From SHVO01 sp041919675 (GTDB lineage: Bacteria; Pseudomonadota; Alphaproteobacteria; Rhodospirillales; Rhodospirillaceae), in assembly GCA_041919675.1 (NCBI GenBank), contig JAYRTJ010000056.1, forward strand, positions 1-20,875: a stretch of 20,875 nt of DNA, written 5' to 3'. The notes under the pieces are model-generated. The model was not told where the DNA came from, ran no database searches, and saw only the letters and a list, made by a program, of their open reading frames with translations. Positions 1-7,287 of the stretch are shown here, in pieces (positions within the stretch are counted from its first letter, which is position 1; each line of letters opens with the position of its first letter). The translations under genes and the position numbers were made by a program.

Positions 1-596
1 ATCACCTTCGACAGGCGCTCGGCCACTTCATGCAGCAGAATATCGCCGGCGGCATAGCCCAGCGCATCGTTGACCACCGTGAATCGGTCGAGGCCCATCA
101 CGAGCAGCGCGATCGACTTATTTGCGCGCTTGGCGTTCAGGATGTTCTGTTCGACGCGGTCGGCGAGCAGGGAACGGTCGGGAAGCTTGGTGAGCGGATC
201 GTAGCCGACGCGGCGCGCTTCGCCGGCGCCCGTTCCGCTTTGCAGCGATTCCGACATTATGACCGCCACAAAGCGGGTCGGGACGCCGGTTGCGTCGCGG
301 ATCGGAGTCATGTTGAGGGCGTGGATCTGGGCGCGTCCGTCGGCATGCTTCGAGCGCACCGAAGGATAAAAGCGCGTCTCGGTCTCTTCCGCCCACAATT
401 CGTCGCAGAAATCCTCGCTGTTGATGTCGCGGAACAACTCGTGCGCATCGCGGCCCACCAGGGCGTCGGCGGCGAAGCCGGTCAGCCGGAAGAAGGCCGG
501 GTTGATACGGCAGATCGTTCCGGCGCGGTCGGTGACCATCACCGCATCCGCCGTTGCGTCCAGAACCGCCGCGAAAAGGGCTTCAGCGTCCGCCAT
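1..596 (-). CDS. PAS-GGDEF signalling protein (N-terminal part, cut by left edge)
   Basis: The reading frame opens at ATG 596 and stays open to the window edge, giving about 198 residues of a longer protein. The first ~120 residues look like a PAS sensor domain (MADAEALFAAVLDATADAVM, then a stretch around INPAFFRLTGF and a PAC-like MTPIRDATGVPTRF). From about residue 136 the sequence reads YDPLTKLPDRSLLADRVEQN and then LDRFTVVNDALGYAAGD, which is the conserved start of a GGDEF diguanylate cyclase domain. The GGDEF signature itself would lie beyond the edge, so activity cannot be judged. An EAL phosphodiesterase domain may follow, as is common in this architecture. No transmembrane segment is visible before the PAS domain, so it is probably cytoplasmic and c-di-GMP linked. 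There is no clear Shine-Dalgarno sequence before the ATG. Confidence 0.85.
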   Translation of the reverse strand, partial: MADAEALFAAVLDATADAVMVTDRAGTICRINPAFFRLTGFAADALVGRDAHELFRDINSEDFCDELWAEETETRFYPSVRSKHADGRAQIHALNMTPIRDATGVPTRFVAVIMSESLQSGTGAGEARRVGYDPLTKLPDRSLLADRVEQNILNAKRANKSIALLVMGLDRFTVVNDALGYAAGDILLHEVAERLSKV

Positions 597-687
597 GCCG
601 TTTCAACACTTGGATTTAAGCGCGCGCCATCATTCCACTTGGACGGCGCAATCGCAATCGGCAGGGCGCCGTTTTCGCGAGAATTCC

Positions 688-703
688 GCGCCGCGCGCGG
701 CGC
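688..703. repeat. 16-bp perfect GC palindrome after the secreted-protein gene
   Basis: GCGCCGCGCGCGGCGC is a perfect inverted repeat whose last base overlaps the stop codon of the minus-strand gene at 703-1290. It could fold as a transcript-end hairpin, but no T-run follows on the minus strand, so it is not a classical intrinsic terminator. In such GC-rich DNA it could also be chance. Confidence 0.3.
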
Positions 704-1290
704 TACGATGTCTGGCGCATTTCCAGGCTGAAGAACGTCTGGGGCGGGATGTCTTTTCCATCCCCATCGATGTGCGAAACGCTCAACGCCCCCGAGCAGC
801 CGCCGTCACGCCAGTTCAGGAAATAGCCGACAAGGCGCTCGTCGCCGCCGTTGGTGGTGCGCGTCTCGTCCATCGCTTTGCGGAACGCAAAGCCGTCGTG
901 GGTGGAAAGGCCTTTCAAGAGGTCGGCCATGACGTCGTTCACCACGTCGCCGTAGGAATCGAGCACGCGCAAGGTACAGGTCGCCGGCGCCTTGGCGAGG
1001 AGTTGCAGCTCCGCGCCTTGATTGGTCAGCACGACCCATCCGGAATCGCCCGGTTTTCCATCGAGCAGGGATTGCACGCCCTCCGCCGACAGCGGCACGG
1101 CCTTGATCTTCCGGTCGGCGATGACGCGTTCGATCCGGTTGGGCGCGCCGCGCGTGGTGATGCACAGGCCGCCGAAGAACGCGACCGCTTCCTCCGAAAT
1201 GGCCTGGCGGGCTTCCCGTTCCTGCGCCCATGCGGGCTCTGCCGCGAACAGGACGGCGAGAGCGACGGCGGCGTTAGTAAGGGCACGCAT
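703..1290 (-). CDS. Secreted hypothetical protein (possibly NMCC_0638-like)
   Basis: This 195-residue protein has a clear Sec signal peptide: MRALTNAAVALAVLFAAEPA with likely cleavage after AWA at about residue 22. It should be periplasmic. The mature part has three cysteines (about C43, C105, C165). An FFGGLCITTRG segment near residue 40, a GWVVLTNQG segment near residue 85 and a CTLRVLD segment near residue 105 recall the small NMCC_0638 family of exported proteins of unknown role. That family link is from memory of its pattern and is tentative. The gene starts 10 bp after the MarR gene on the same strand, so the two are probably co-transcribed and the regulator may control it. No catalytic motif is recognised. 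Confidence 0.75.
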   Translation of the reverse strand: MRALTNAAVALAVLFAAEPAWAQEREARQAISEEAVAFFGGLCITTRGAPNRIERVIADRKIKAVPLSAEGVQSLLDGKPGDSGWVVLTNQGAELQLLAKAPATCTLRVLDSYGDVVNDVMADLLKGLSTHDGFAFRKAMDETRTTNGGDERLVGYFLNWRDGGCSGALSVSHIDGDGKDIPPQTFFSLEMRQTS

Positions 1291-1300
1291 CGTTTTCCCG

Positions 1301-1729
1301 CTATGATTTGAGATTCTCGACCATGCGCGCGACCAGGCGGAACATGTCGTCCTGTTCGCCGGCGCTCATGCGCGTGACGGTCCGGTTGGAAACCGCGCGC
1401 GCGGCCTCCATTACCTGCGCCTGGATGTCCTTCGCGCGCGAGGTCAGGAACACATGCGAACGGCGGCGGTCGTCGGTGTCGGCCTTGCGCTTGATCAGCC
1501 CGTCGCGCTCCATGCGGTCGAGCGTGTTGGCCATGGTCGGCTGCTCGACGTTGATGCGCCGGCACAGCTCGGCCTGTGTCAGGCCGTCTTCCTCGAACAG
1601 CATCACCAGCGGCGCGAACTGGCCCGGCGCGACGCCGAATTCCTTCAGCGCGTCCTGCAGGCAGCGGTCGTAAAGCCGGTTGAGAAGGCCCAGTTGATAG
1701 CCGAGAGAGTCGATGCGCCGGATGGCCAT
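1301..1729 (-). CDS. MarR-family transcriptional regulator
   Basis: The 142-residue protein has the length and layout of MarR repressors: an N-terminal dimerisation helix, then a winged helix-turn-helix at about residues 35-100. The recognition region reads LTQAELCRRINVEQPTMANT, followed by LDRMERDGLIKRKADTDDRR, where the D-x-R-R-like wing is typical of MarR proteins. It probably binds a palindromic operator as a dimer and releases it on ligand binding. The ligand cannot be told from sequence. It lies between a lipoprotein gene (16 bp upstream) and a secreted protein gene (10 bp downstream), all on the minus strand, suggesting one small operon with possible autoregulation from the 2115-2154 region. 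No Shine-Dalgarno sequence is seen before the ATG. Confidence 0.93.
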   Translation of the reverse strand: MAIRRIDSLGYQLGLLNRLYDRCLQDALKEFGVAPGQFAPLVMLFEEDGLTQAELCRRINVEQPTMANTLDRMERDGLIKRKADTDDRRRSHVFLTSRAKDIQAQVMEAARAVSNRTVTRMSAGEQDDMFRLVARMVENLKS

Positions 1730-1745
1730 GAGGAGGCTGCCGCCG

Positions 1746-2114
1746 TTATTTCTTGCTGTAGCCTTTGGACGTCATGCAGTTCTCGAAGTCGCGCCCGTAG
1801 TCGTCTTGCGTCTGGGTGCGGTCGAGCATCTGCATCGGCGTTTCACCGCGGCTCATGCCGGGGTTGGGATCGGTGTTCGCGCCGTAGGTCGCGCGCTGGC
1901 GTCCGGCGCGGGCGAGGGTGTTTTCTTCGGCGCGCTGGGCGCACTCGCGTTCGTCGGCGGCCGCCTCGGGGCCTTGCTTGCGCGGATGCGTCCAGGTGCT
2001 TGCGCAACCGGCGGTGACCGCCAGAGCGCTTAAGCCGGCGGCGAACAGAAGCGCCCGCCCCAAAAGCCGCTGCTTCCCCTTGACCGCCTGTAACGGACCT
2101 GTTTGTTTCGCCAC
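1746..2114 (-). CDS. Small predicted lipoprotein, hypothetical
   Basis: I place the start at GTG 2114 because a GGGAG Shine-Dalgarno sequence sits 7 nt upstream. An in-frame ATG at 2156 would overlap the start of the divergent MaoC gene and lacks a good ribosome site. The 122-residue product has a basic N-region, a hydrophobic stretch (ALLFAAGLSALAVTAGC) and a lipobox-like cysteine at about residue 37, though position -3 is Thr rather than the usual Leu/Val. The mature part is charged and low in hydrophobic residues, with two further cysteines and an ENCMTSKGY motif near the end. That motif resembles short alphaproteobacterial envelope lipoproteins ending in a conserved C-M-x-x-K-G-Y. The function is unknown. 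It is the likely first gene of a unit with MarR and the secreted protein. Confidence 0.72.
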   Translation of the reverse strand: MAKQTGPLQAVKGKQRLLGRALLFAAGLSALAVTAGCASTWTHPRKQGPEAAADERECAQRAEENTLARAGRQRATYGANTDPNPGMSRGETPMQMLDRTQTQDDYGRDFENCMTSKGYSKK

Positions 2115-2154
2115 CTTAAGTCTCCCAGCCGAACGTACCAACGGTGAGTGTCGC

Positions 2155-2598
2155 ATGGCCGGCCCTATTCAATCTAGTGTCCCGCAATTCATGTTTGAGG
2201 ACCTGGCGCCGGGGATGTCCGCCAGCATCACGCGGACCATGACGGATGAGGATATCCGCAAGTTCGCCGAGGCCACGGGCGACACCAATCCCATCCATCT
2301 CGATGAAGCTTTTGCGGCGGGCACGATCTTCAAGACCCGTATCGCCCACGGAATGCTGACCGCCGCGCACATCTCGTCGGTTTTCGCGACGCGCCTGCCC
2401 GGGGCCGGATGTATCTATGTGTCTCAAGGCTTCAAGTTCAAAGCCCCCGTGCGCATCGGGGACGATGTCGTGGCCCGGGTCGAAGTGACCGGGTTCGTGC
2501 CGGAAAAGAAATTCGTGATCTTCAAGACGCAGTGCCTGGTGGGGGAAAAAGTCGTCGTCGAGGGCGAAGCCGTTCTCATGGTTCCCGCGCGCGGCTAG
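2155..2598 (+). CDS. MaoC-like (R)-specific enoyl-CoA hydratase
   Basis: The 147-residue protein is a single hotdog fold of MaoC/PhaJ size. The hydratase-2 signature is intact: D43 and H48 in GDTNPIHLD have the Asp/His spacing of the catalytic dyad in PhaJ, and an IAHGMLTA helix segment follows. By family knowledge it hydrates trans-2-enoyl-CoA to (R)-3-hydroxyacyl-CoA in the cytoplasm, which may feed polyhydroxyalkanoate synthesis or related fatty acyl metabolism. The start is ATG 2155, preceded by GGTGAG about 6 nt upstream. An upstream in-frame extension is not needed, since the hotdog begins with FMFEDLAPGM. ribF starts 8 bp after its stop, so the two are likely co-transcribed, although their functions are unrelated. 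Confidence 0.9.
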   Translation: MAGPIQSSVPQFMFEDLAPGMSASITRTMTDEDIRKFAEATGDTNPIHLDEAFAAGTIFKTRIAHGMLTAAHISSVFATRLPGAGCIYVSQGFKFKAPVRIGDDVVARVEVTGFVPEKKFVIFKTQCLVGEKVVVEGEAVLMVPARG

Positions 2599-2606
2599 AA
2601 TTGGCG

Positions 2607-3623
2607 ATGCACGTCTTTCGCACATGGAGCGAAGTCCCGGCCGCCCTCAAGGGCGGCGTGATCGCGCTCGGCAATTTCGACGGCCTTCACCGCGGCCATC
2701 AGGCCGTGATCGGCCGTGCCGTGAGTCTCGCGCGCAAAGCCGGCGTCGCCGCGGCGGTGATGACCTTCGAGCCTCATCCGCGCATGTTCTTCAAGCCGGA
2801 TCAGGAGCCGTTCCGTCTCTCGCCCTTCCGCATGAAAGCCCATGTCATCGAGGCGCTCGGCGTCGACTATCTCTACGTCCAGACCTTCGACAAGGAATTC
2901 TCCGAGCGCACGCCGGAGAATTTCGTGTCTGAAATCCTGGTCGGCGGTCTCGGCTTGTCTCACATCGTCGTCGGTTACGATTATGTCTTCGGCTACCAGC
3001 GCAAGGGCAACGTCGAGGTGCTGCGCGAACTCGCCGCCAAATACGGCTTCGGCGTCACCGCCGTGGAAAAGCTGAGTGAGGGCGCGCGAAGGCGCGCATC
3101 TGAAGAAATGCCTGCCTTCGCCGGCGAAGAGCGATTTTCCTCCACGGCCATCCGCAACCTGTTGCGCGAAGGCCGCCCCCGCGAGGCCGCGCGTATGCTC
3201 GGGCGCTTCTGGGAAATCGAAGGCCGCGTGGTCGCCGGCGACAAGCGCGGCCGACAACTCGGCTTCCCAACGGCGAACCTCGAGTACCGCGACTACCTAC
3301 ATCCCAGGAAAGGCGTCTATGCCATCCGCGCCGGCGTCGATCACGGGGCAGGGACCGTATGGCACAACGGCGTGGCCAACTTCGGCAACCGTCCGACCTT
3401 CGACAAAACCGACGTGCTGCTTGAAGCGCATCTGTTCGATACGAACGAGGATCTCTACGGCAAGCACCTGCGCGTGGCCCTCGTCGAATACATCCGCGCG
3501 GAAAAGAAGTTCGACGGCCTGGAGGCCTTGAAAGCCCAGATCGCCGCCGACAGCGACGAGGCCCGGCGGTTGCTCGCGGGTTTCCCAAACGCCCCGGCGC
3601 CGTTTGTGGGCTATACCGCCTGA
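2607..3623 (+). CDS. ribF: Bifunctional riboflavin kinase / FAD synthetase
   Basis: RibF phosphorylates riboflavin to FMN and adenylates FMN to FAD in the cytoplasm. The N-terminal nucleotidyltransferase domain shows ALGNFDGLHRGHQAVI (a G-x-F-D-G-x-H-x-G-H motif, about residues 14-33) and the SSTAIRNLLREG motif near residue 178. The C-terminal kinase domain shows GRQLGFPTANL and NFGNRPTF. I chose ATG 2607 because the family starts directly before this β-strand; longer in-frame upstream sequence belongs to the MaoC gene. The 338 residues are slightly long: about 14-16 extra residues (around 157-175) sit just before the SST-x-IR motif and coincide with a palindrome-rich DNA segment. The gene precedes ileS and lspA, the common proteobacterial order, but is separated from ileS by 277 bp. 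Confidence 0.96.
   Translation: MHVFRTWSEVPAALKGGVIALGNFDGLHRGHQAVIGRAVSLARKAGVAAAVMTFEPHPRMFFKPDQEPFRLSPFRMKAHVIEALGVDYLYVQTFDKEFSERTPENFVSEILVGGLGLSHIVVGYDYVFGYQRKGNVEVLRELAAKYGFGVTAVEKLSEGARRRASEEMPAFAGEERFSSTAIRNLLREGRPREAARMLGRFWEIEGRVVAGDKRGRQLGFPTANLEYRDYLHPRKGVYAIRAGVDHGAGTVWHNGVANFGNRPTFDKTDVLLEAHLFDTNEDLYGKHLRVALVEYIRAEKKFDGLEALKAQIAADSDEARRLLAGFPNAPAPFVGYTA
3082..3129 (+). repeat. Palindrome-rich in-frame insertion inside ribF
   Basis: Two inverted repeats lie within 48 bp of ribF. GCGCGC-gaag-GCGCGC (3082-3097) is a 6-bp stem with a 4-nt loop, and CTTCGCCGGCGAAG (3116-3129) is a 14-bp perfect palindrome. They encode roughly residues 159-175, a stretch rich in Arg, Glu and Ala that is not expected in RibF between the VEKLS strand and the RFSSTAIRN motif. 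The second palindrome shares GCCTTCGCCGG with the intergenic REP-like element at 3688-3705. Insertion of a palindromic element is inferred, not proven. Confidence 0.4.
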
Positions 3624-3635
3624 CCCACTCCCCCT

Positions 3636-3712
3636 TGTTGCCCCGAAGGCCGGGGCCCCTCCAACGGGGGGCTCGCGCAGGCGTGGACCCCGGCCTTCGC
3701 CGGGGTGACATA
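3636..3712. repeat. REP-like inverted repeat element downstream of ribF
   Basis: The arm CCCCGGCCTTCGCCGGGG (3688-3705) is itself a hairpin with a 7-bp stem and CTTC loop. The other arm, CCCCGAAGGCCGGGG (3641-3655), matches its reverse complement except for three missing bases. A smaller CCCC/GGGG pairing lies between them. Arms ending in GGACCCCGG...CCGGGGTGAC are the typical look of dispersed extragenic palindromes in alphaproteobacteria. It begins 13 bp after the ribF stop and could also help end the ribF transcript, although no strong T-run follows. A RAYT transposase, the type of enzyme linked to REP spread, is present at 16692-17333. Confidence 0.6.
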
Positions 3713-3764
3713 TTCATTTATTTCAATTACTTAACTCCGCAACACGCACGCCGCATTGCTGCCC

Positions 3765-3870
3765 GCGGGTATCCCTGATATCCAAGCGCGCTATGTCATT
3801 GAATTACGCAGAGTTGGCGCGAATTAGCGGCCCCATTCCCGAGTAGGAATGGGGATACCCGCCGCTTTTT
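3765..3870 (+). promoter_or_regulatory. Candidate attenuator / structured leader of ileS
   Basis: A hairpin CCCCATTCC-cgagta-GGAATGGGG (3831-3839 with 3846-3854) can be extended by AGCGG/CCGCT (3826-3830 with 3862-3866) and runs into TTTTT (3866-3870), about 30 nt before the ileS ATG. An upstream segment GCGGGTATCCC (3765-3775) is perfectly complementary over 11 nt to GGGATACCCGC (3852-3862), which overlaps the 3' arm of the hairpin. The two folds therefore compete partly. This could be an attenuator for ileS or simply a terminator for ribF plus chance complementarity. No T-box features are seen, and none are expected in this group. Confidence 0.4.
3793..3846 (+). CDS. Possible 17-codon leader peptide before ileS
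   Basis: An ATG at 3793 opens MSLNYAELARISGPIPE and stops at TAG 3844-3846, inside the loop of the terminator-like hairpin. It has two Ile codons (ATT at 3823 and 3835); the second lies within the 5' arm of the hairpin. A ribosome stalled there for lack of Ile-tRNA would block the hairpin, which fits attenuation of an isoleucyl-tRNA synthetase gene. Against it, there is no convincing Shine-Dalgarno sequence and two Ile codons are few for a classic leader peptide. Confidence 0.2.
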   Translation: MSLNYAELARISGPIPE

Positions 3871-3900
3871 CTGCCCCCTCTCATAAGTGGACTCTGCGCC

Positions 3901-6729
3901 ATGGCCGACCCGGCTGATTCTAACGCTCCCGACTATCGTTCGACCGTCTTCCTGCCCACCACCGACTTTCCGATGAAAGCGGGCCTTCCGCAGCTCGAGC
4001 CCAAACTGCTCGAGCGCTGGAAGAAGATGGACATGTACAAGAAGCTGCGCGAGGTCTCGAAAGGCCGCGAGAAGTTCGTCCTGCACGACGGGCCGCCCTA
4101 CGCCAACGGCCATCTGCACATCGGTCACGCGCTGAACAAGATCCTCAAAGACACCATCACGCGCGCGCGCCAGATGACCGGCTACGATTCCAATTACGTG
4201 CCGGGCTGGGACTGTCACGGCCTTCCCATCGAATGGAAGATCGAGGAGCAGTACCGCGAGAAGGGGCTCAACAAGGACGATGTGCCGGTCGTCGAGTTCC
4301 GCAAGCAGTGCCGCGACTTCGCCGCCAAGTGGATCGAAGTGCAGAAGGAAGAGTTCAAGCGTTTAGGGGTCGTCGGCGATTGGGACAATCCCTACAAGAC
4401 CATGGCCTATGAAGCCGAGGGCCACATCGTCAAGGAAGTCGGCAAGTTCCTGATGAACGGCGCGCTGTACCGCGGCTCCAAACCGGTCATGTGGTCGGTG
4501 GTGGAAAAGACCGCGCTCGCCGACGCCGAAGTCGAATACGACGATCACACCTCGACCACCATCTGGGTGCGCTTCAAGGTCGTGAGGACGACCCTAGCCG
4601 CGATCAAGGACGCGACGATCGTCATCTGGACGACCACCCCGTGGACCATGCCGGGCAACCGCGCCATCGCCTATGGCCCGGCGATGGAGTACGCCGTCGT
4701 CGAAGTGAAGGCGGTCACCGAGAAAAGCCTCGCGCGCGTCGGCGAAAAGTTCGTCGCCAACGTCGAGCTGCTGCTGGATGTGCTGAAGAACGCGGGTATC
4801 ACCGAACACGCCGAGGCCGCGCGCTTCCGAGGCGCGGATCTCGACGGCACCTTTTGCCACCATCCGCTGCACGGCAAAGGCTACGACTTCGACGTCCCGC
4901 TCCTGCCGGGCGATCACGTCACCACCGAAGCCGGCACGGGCTTCGTGCACACCGCGCCCGGTCACGGCGAGGACGACTACTATCTGTGCATGAAGTACAA
5001 AATCGCGGTGCCGGAAACCGTGGCCGGCGACGGCACTTACTATCCGCATGTGCCGCTGTTCGCCGGCAAGCATGTGTTCAAGATCGATCCGGATATGCTC
5101 GCGGCGCTGAAAGACGCCGGCGCGCTGCTGGCCAACGGTAGGCTGGTGCACAGCTACCCGCATTCCTGGCGCTCCAAGGCGCCGCTCATCTTCCGCAATA
5201 CGCCGCAGTGGTTCATCTCGATGGAAGAGACGGGCCTGCGCAACACCGCGCTCAAGGCCATCGCGGATACCACCTGGGTGCCCGCGCAAGGGCGCAACCG
5301 CATCCAGAGCATGATCGAGCAACGCCCGGACTGGTGCATCTCGCGCCAGCGCCAGTGGGGCGTGCCGCTCGGTCTGTTCATCCACAAGCAGACCCGTGAA
5401 GTCCTCAAAGACCAGGCGGTGATCGACCGCGTCTCCGAGGCTTTCATGACGGAAGGCGGCGATGCATGGCTGACCTCGCCGCCCGAGCGTTTCCTCGGCA
5501 ACACGTACAAGTCGGAAGACTGGGAACAGGTCACCGACATCGTCGAAGTCTGGTTCGACTCCGGCTCCACCCACGCCTTCTGTCTGGAGGAGCGCAGGGA
5601 TCTCAAGTGGCCGGCCGACCTTTATCTCGAAGGCTCGGACCAGCACCGCGGCTGGTTCCACACGTCGTTGCTGGAATCCTGCGGAACCCGCGGACGCGCG
5701 CCCTTCGACGCCGTGCTCACCCACGGCTTCGTGCTCGATGAAAAGGGCCGCAAGATGTCCAAGTCCCTGGGCAACGTGGTCGCGCCGCAAGACGTCATGG
5801 CCCAGTCCGGCGCCGATATCCTGCGCCTGTGGGTGGTCGCGTCCGATTATGCGCAAGATCTCTCCATCGGTCCGAACATCCTGAAGCAGATGAGCGATCT
5901 CTATCGCCGTTTGCGCAATACCTTGCGTTATCTGCTCGGCAACCTCGCGGGCTTCAGTGAGTCCGAGCGTGTCCATGCGCTCGATATGCCGGAGCTGGAG
6001 CGTTTCATCCTGCACCGCCTGTGCGAGCTCGATCGTCTGATCCGCGACGCCTGCGACAAGTACGATTTCCACGGCCTGTTCAACGAGCTGCACAACTTCT
6101 GCGCCGTCGAACTCTCGGCCTTCTACTTCGATATCCGCAAAGACGTCTTGTACTGCGATGCGCCGTCGTCCTTGCGCCGCCGCGCCTGCCGTACGGTGCT
6201 CGATACGCTCTACGACTGCCTCGTGAAGTGGCTCGCGCCCTTCATCTGCTTCACGGCCGAAGAGGCCTGGCTGGCGCGTTACCCGTCGGAGGACGGCTCG
6301 GTGCATCTCCAGCAGTTCCCGAACCTCCCCGCCCATTGGCGCGACGACGGCCTTGCGCAGAAGTGGGCTAAGGTCCGCGATCTGCGCCGGGCCATCACCG
6401 GCGCGCTCGAGCTTGAACGCGCCGCCAAGAAGATCGGCGCATCCCTGCAAGCCCATCCGAAAGTCTGGGCGCCGGCCGAATTGCTCGAGGTTGCCAAAGA
6501 TTTGCCGATGGACGACATCTGCATCACCTCGGCCATCACCTTGCAGCCGGGCGCGGCTCCGGGCGGCGCGCATAGCTCGCCGGACGTTCCCGGCGTCGGC
6601 GTGGTCGTGGATCTCGCCGAAGGTGAGAAGTGCGCGCGCTGCTGGAAAGTGCTGCCCGACGTTGGCAAACACAAACATCCCGCGGTCTGCGAACGCTGCT
6701 CCGATGCGGTCAGTGAAGTGAAGGCGTAA
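3901..6729 (+). CDS. ileS: Isoleucyl-tRNA synthetase
   Basis: This 942-residue class I synthetase charges tRNA-Ile with isoleucine in the cytoplasm. The HIGH motif is HIGH in PPYANGHLHIGHALNK (residues 73-76) and the KMSKS motif is at 618-622. The large insertion between them is the CP1 editing domain, with the WTTTPWTMPGN segment that IleS uses to remove mischarged valine. The C-terminus ends in a four-cysteine zinc site, CARC at about 911-914 and CERC at about 930-933, typical of bacterial-type IleS. A weak ribosome site (AGTGGA) lies about 9 nt before ATG 3901. lspA starts 2 bp after the stop, so the two are co-transcribed. The upstream gap holds a terminator-like leader that may regulate it. 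Confidence 0.98.
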   Translation: MADPADSNAPDYRSTVFLPTTDFPMKAGLPQLEPKLLERWKKMDMYKKLREVSKGREKFVLHDGPPYANGHLHIGHALNKILKDTITRARQMTGYDSNYVPGWDCHGLPIEWKIEEQYREKGLNKDDVPVVEFRKQCRDFAAKWIEVQKEEFKRLGVVGDWDNPYKTMAYEAEGHIVKEVGKFLMNGALYRGSKPVMWSVVEKTALADAEVEYDDHTSTTIWVRFKVVRTTLAAIKDATIVIWTTTPWTMPGNRAIAYGPAMEYAVVEVKAVTEKSLARVGEKFVANVELLLDVLKNAGITEHAEAARFRGADLDGTFCHHPLHGKGYDFDVPLLPGDHVTTEAGTGFVHTAPGHGEDDYYLCMKYKIAVPETVAGDGTYYPHVPLFAGKHVFKIDPDMLAALKDAGALLANGRLVHSYPHSWRSKAPLIFRNTPQWFISMEETGLRNTALKAIADTTWVPAQGRNRIQSMIEQRPDWCISRQRQWGVPLGLFIHKQTREVLKDQAVIDRVSEAFMTEGGDAWLTSPPERFLGNTYKSEDWEQVTDIVEVWFDSGSTHAFCLEERRDLKWPADLYLEGSDQHRGWFHTSLLESCGTRGRAPFDAVLTHGFVLDEKGRKMSKSLGNVVAPQDVMAQSGADILRLWVVASDYAQDLSIGPNILKQMSDLYRRLRNTLRYLLGNLAGFSESERVHALDMPELERFILHRLCELDRLIRDACDKYDFHGLFNELHNFCAVELSAFYFDIRKDVLYCDAPSSLRRRACRTVLDTLYDCLVKWLAPFICFTAEEAWLARYPSEDGSVHLQQFPNLPAHWRDDGLAQKWAKVRDLRRAITGALELERAAKKIGASLQAHPKVWAPAELLEVAKDLPMDDICITSAITLQPGAAPGGAHSSPDVPGVGVVVDLAEGEKCARCWKVLPDVGKHKHPAVCERCSDAVSEVKA

Positions 6730-6731
6730 GA

Positions 6732-7271
6732 ATGGCGTCGCCCTCCATCCCGCGTGCCGGACTTGCCTGCGCCGTCGCCGGCGTGGTCCTCGACCAGGCC
6801 TCGAAGCTCTATATGGTCGAGCGGGTCTTCCGTCCCGAGGGAGTCACCAAAACGCCGTTCGTGAGCCCGGTGGTCATCGACGTGCTGCCGTTCTTCCAGT
6901 TCCGCCTGTCGTGGAACGAAGGGATCAGCTTCTCCCTCTTCAACTCAGGCACGGAGACGGCGGTCGCCCTTCTGCTGGCGGCGACCATCGCTATCACGAT
7001 TGTGATGACCGTCTGGATGTGGCGGACGCCGCGCTCCTGGCTGCAGATCGGCTTGGGGCTCATCGTCGGCGGCGCGCTCGGCAACATCATCGACCGCGCA
7101 AGTATCGGCGCGGTCGCCGATTTCCTGCATGTTTACTGGCAGGACTGGCACTTCCCGACATTTAATATCGCGGATACCTGTATCACCATCGGTGCCATAA
7201 TTGTGCTGCTTGACGCCTTGTTTGAGCGCCCGCACGATGGCAAACAAGAGCCCGCCGAACGCGGCGCCTAA
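6732..7271 (+). CDS. lspA: Lipoprotein signal peptidase (signal peptidase II)
   Basis: LspA cleaves the signal peptide of diacylglyceryl-modified prolipoproteins in the inner membrane. The 179-residue protein has about four membrane segments and both catalytic aspartates: D121 in GNIIDR and D148 in FNIAD. The WNEGISFSLF segment near residue 61 is the conserved periplasmic N-x-G-x-x-F motif. Its AAGG ribosome site lies in the last codons of ileS, so translation follows directly on. The ileS-lspA pairing is widespread in proteobacteria. The next gene encodes a lipoprotein that would be a substrate of this enzyme. Confidence 0.97.
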   Translation: MASPSIPRAGLACAVAGVVLDQASKLYMVERVFRPEGVTKTPFVSPVVIDVLPFFQFRLSWNEGISFSLFNSGTETAVALLLAATIAITIVMTVWMWRTPRSWLQIGLGLIVGGALGNIIDRASIGAVADFLHVYWQDWHFPTFNIADTCITIGAIIVLLDALFERPHDGKQEPAERGA

Positions 7272-7287
7272 TTCAACGAGGACGACG

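Noticed and set aside
2115..2156. ATG 2156 as the start of the minus-strand lipoprotein
   Set aside because: It would overlap the divergent MaoC start and has no good ribosome site, whereas GTG 2114 has GGGAG 7 nt upstream.
3765..3870. T-box riboswitch before ileS
   Set aside because: No T-box bulge sequence or specifier loop is visible, and T-boxes are not expected in alphaproteobacteria; an attenuator or plain terminator is more plausible.
4594..6678. A 694-codon open frame antisense to ileS
   Set aside because: It mirrors the codon pattern of the real gene in GC-rich DNA, has no recognisable domain, and ileS on the plus strand is certain.
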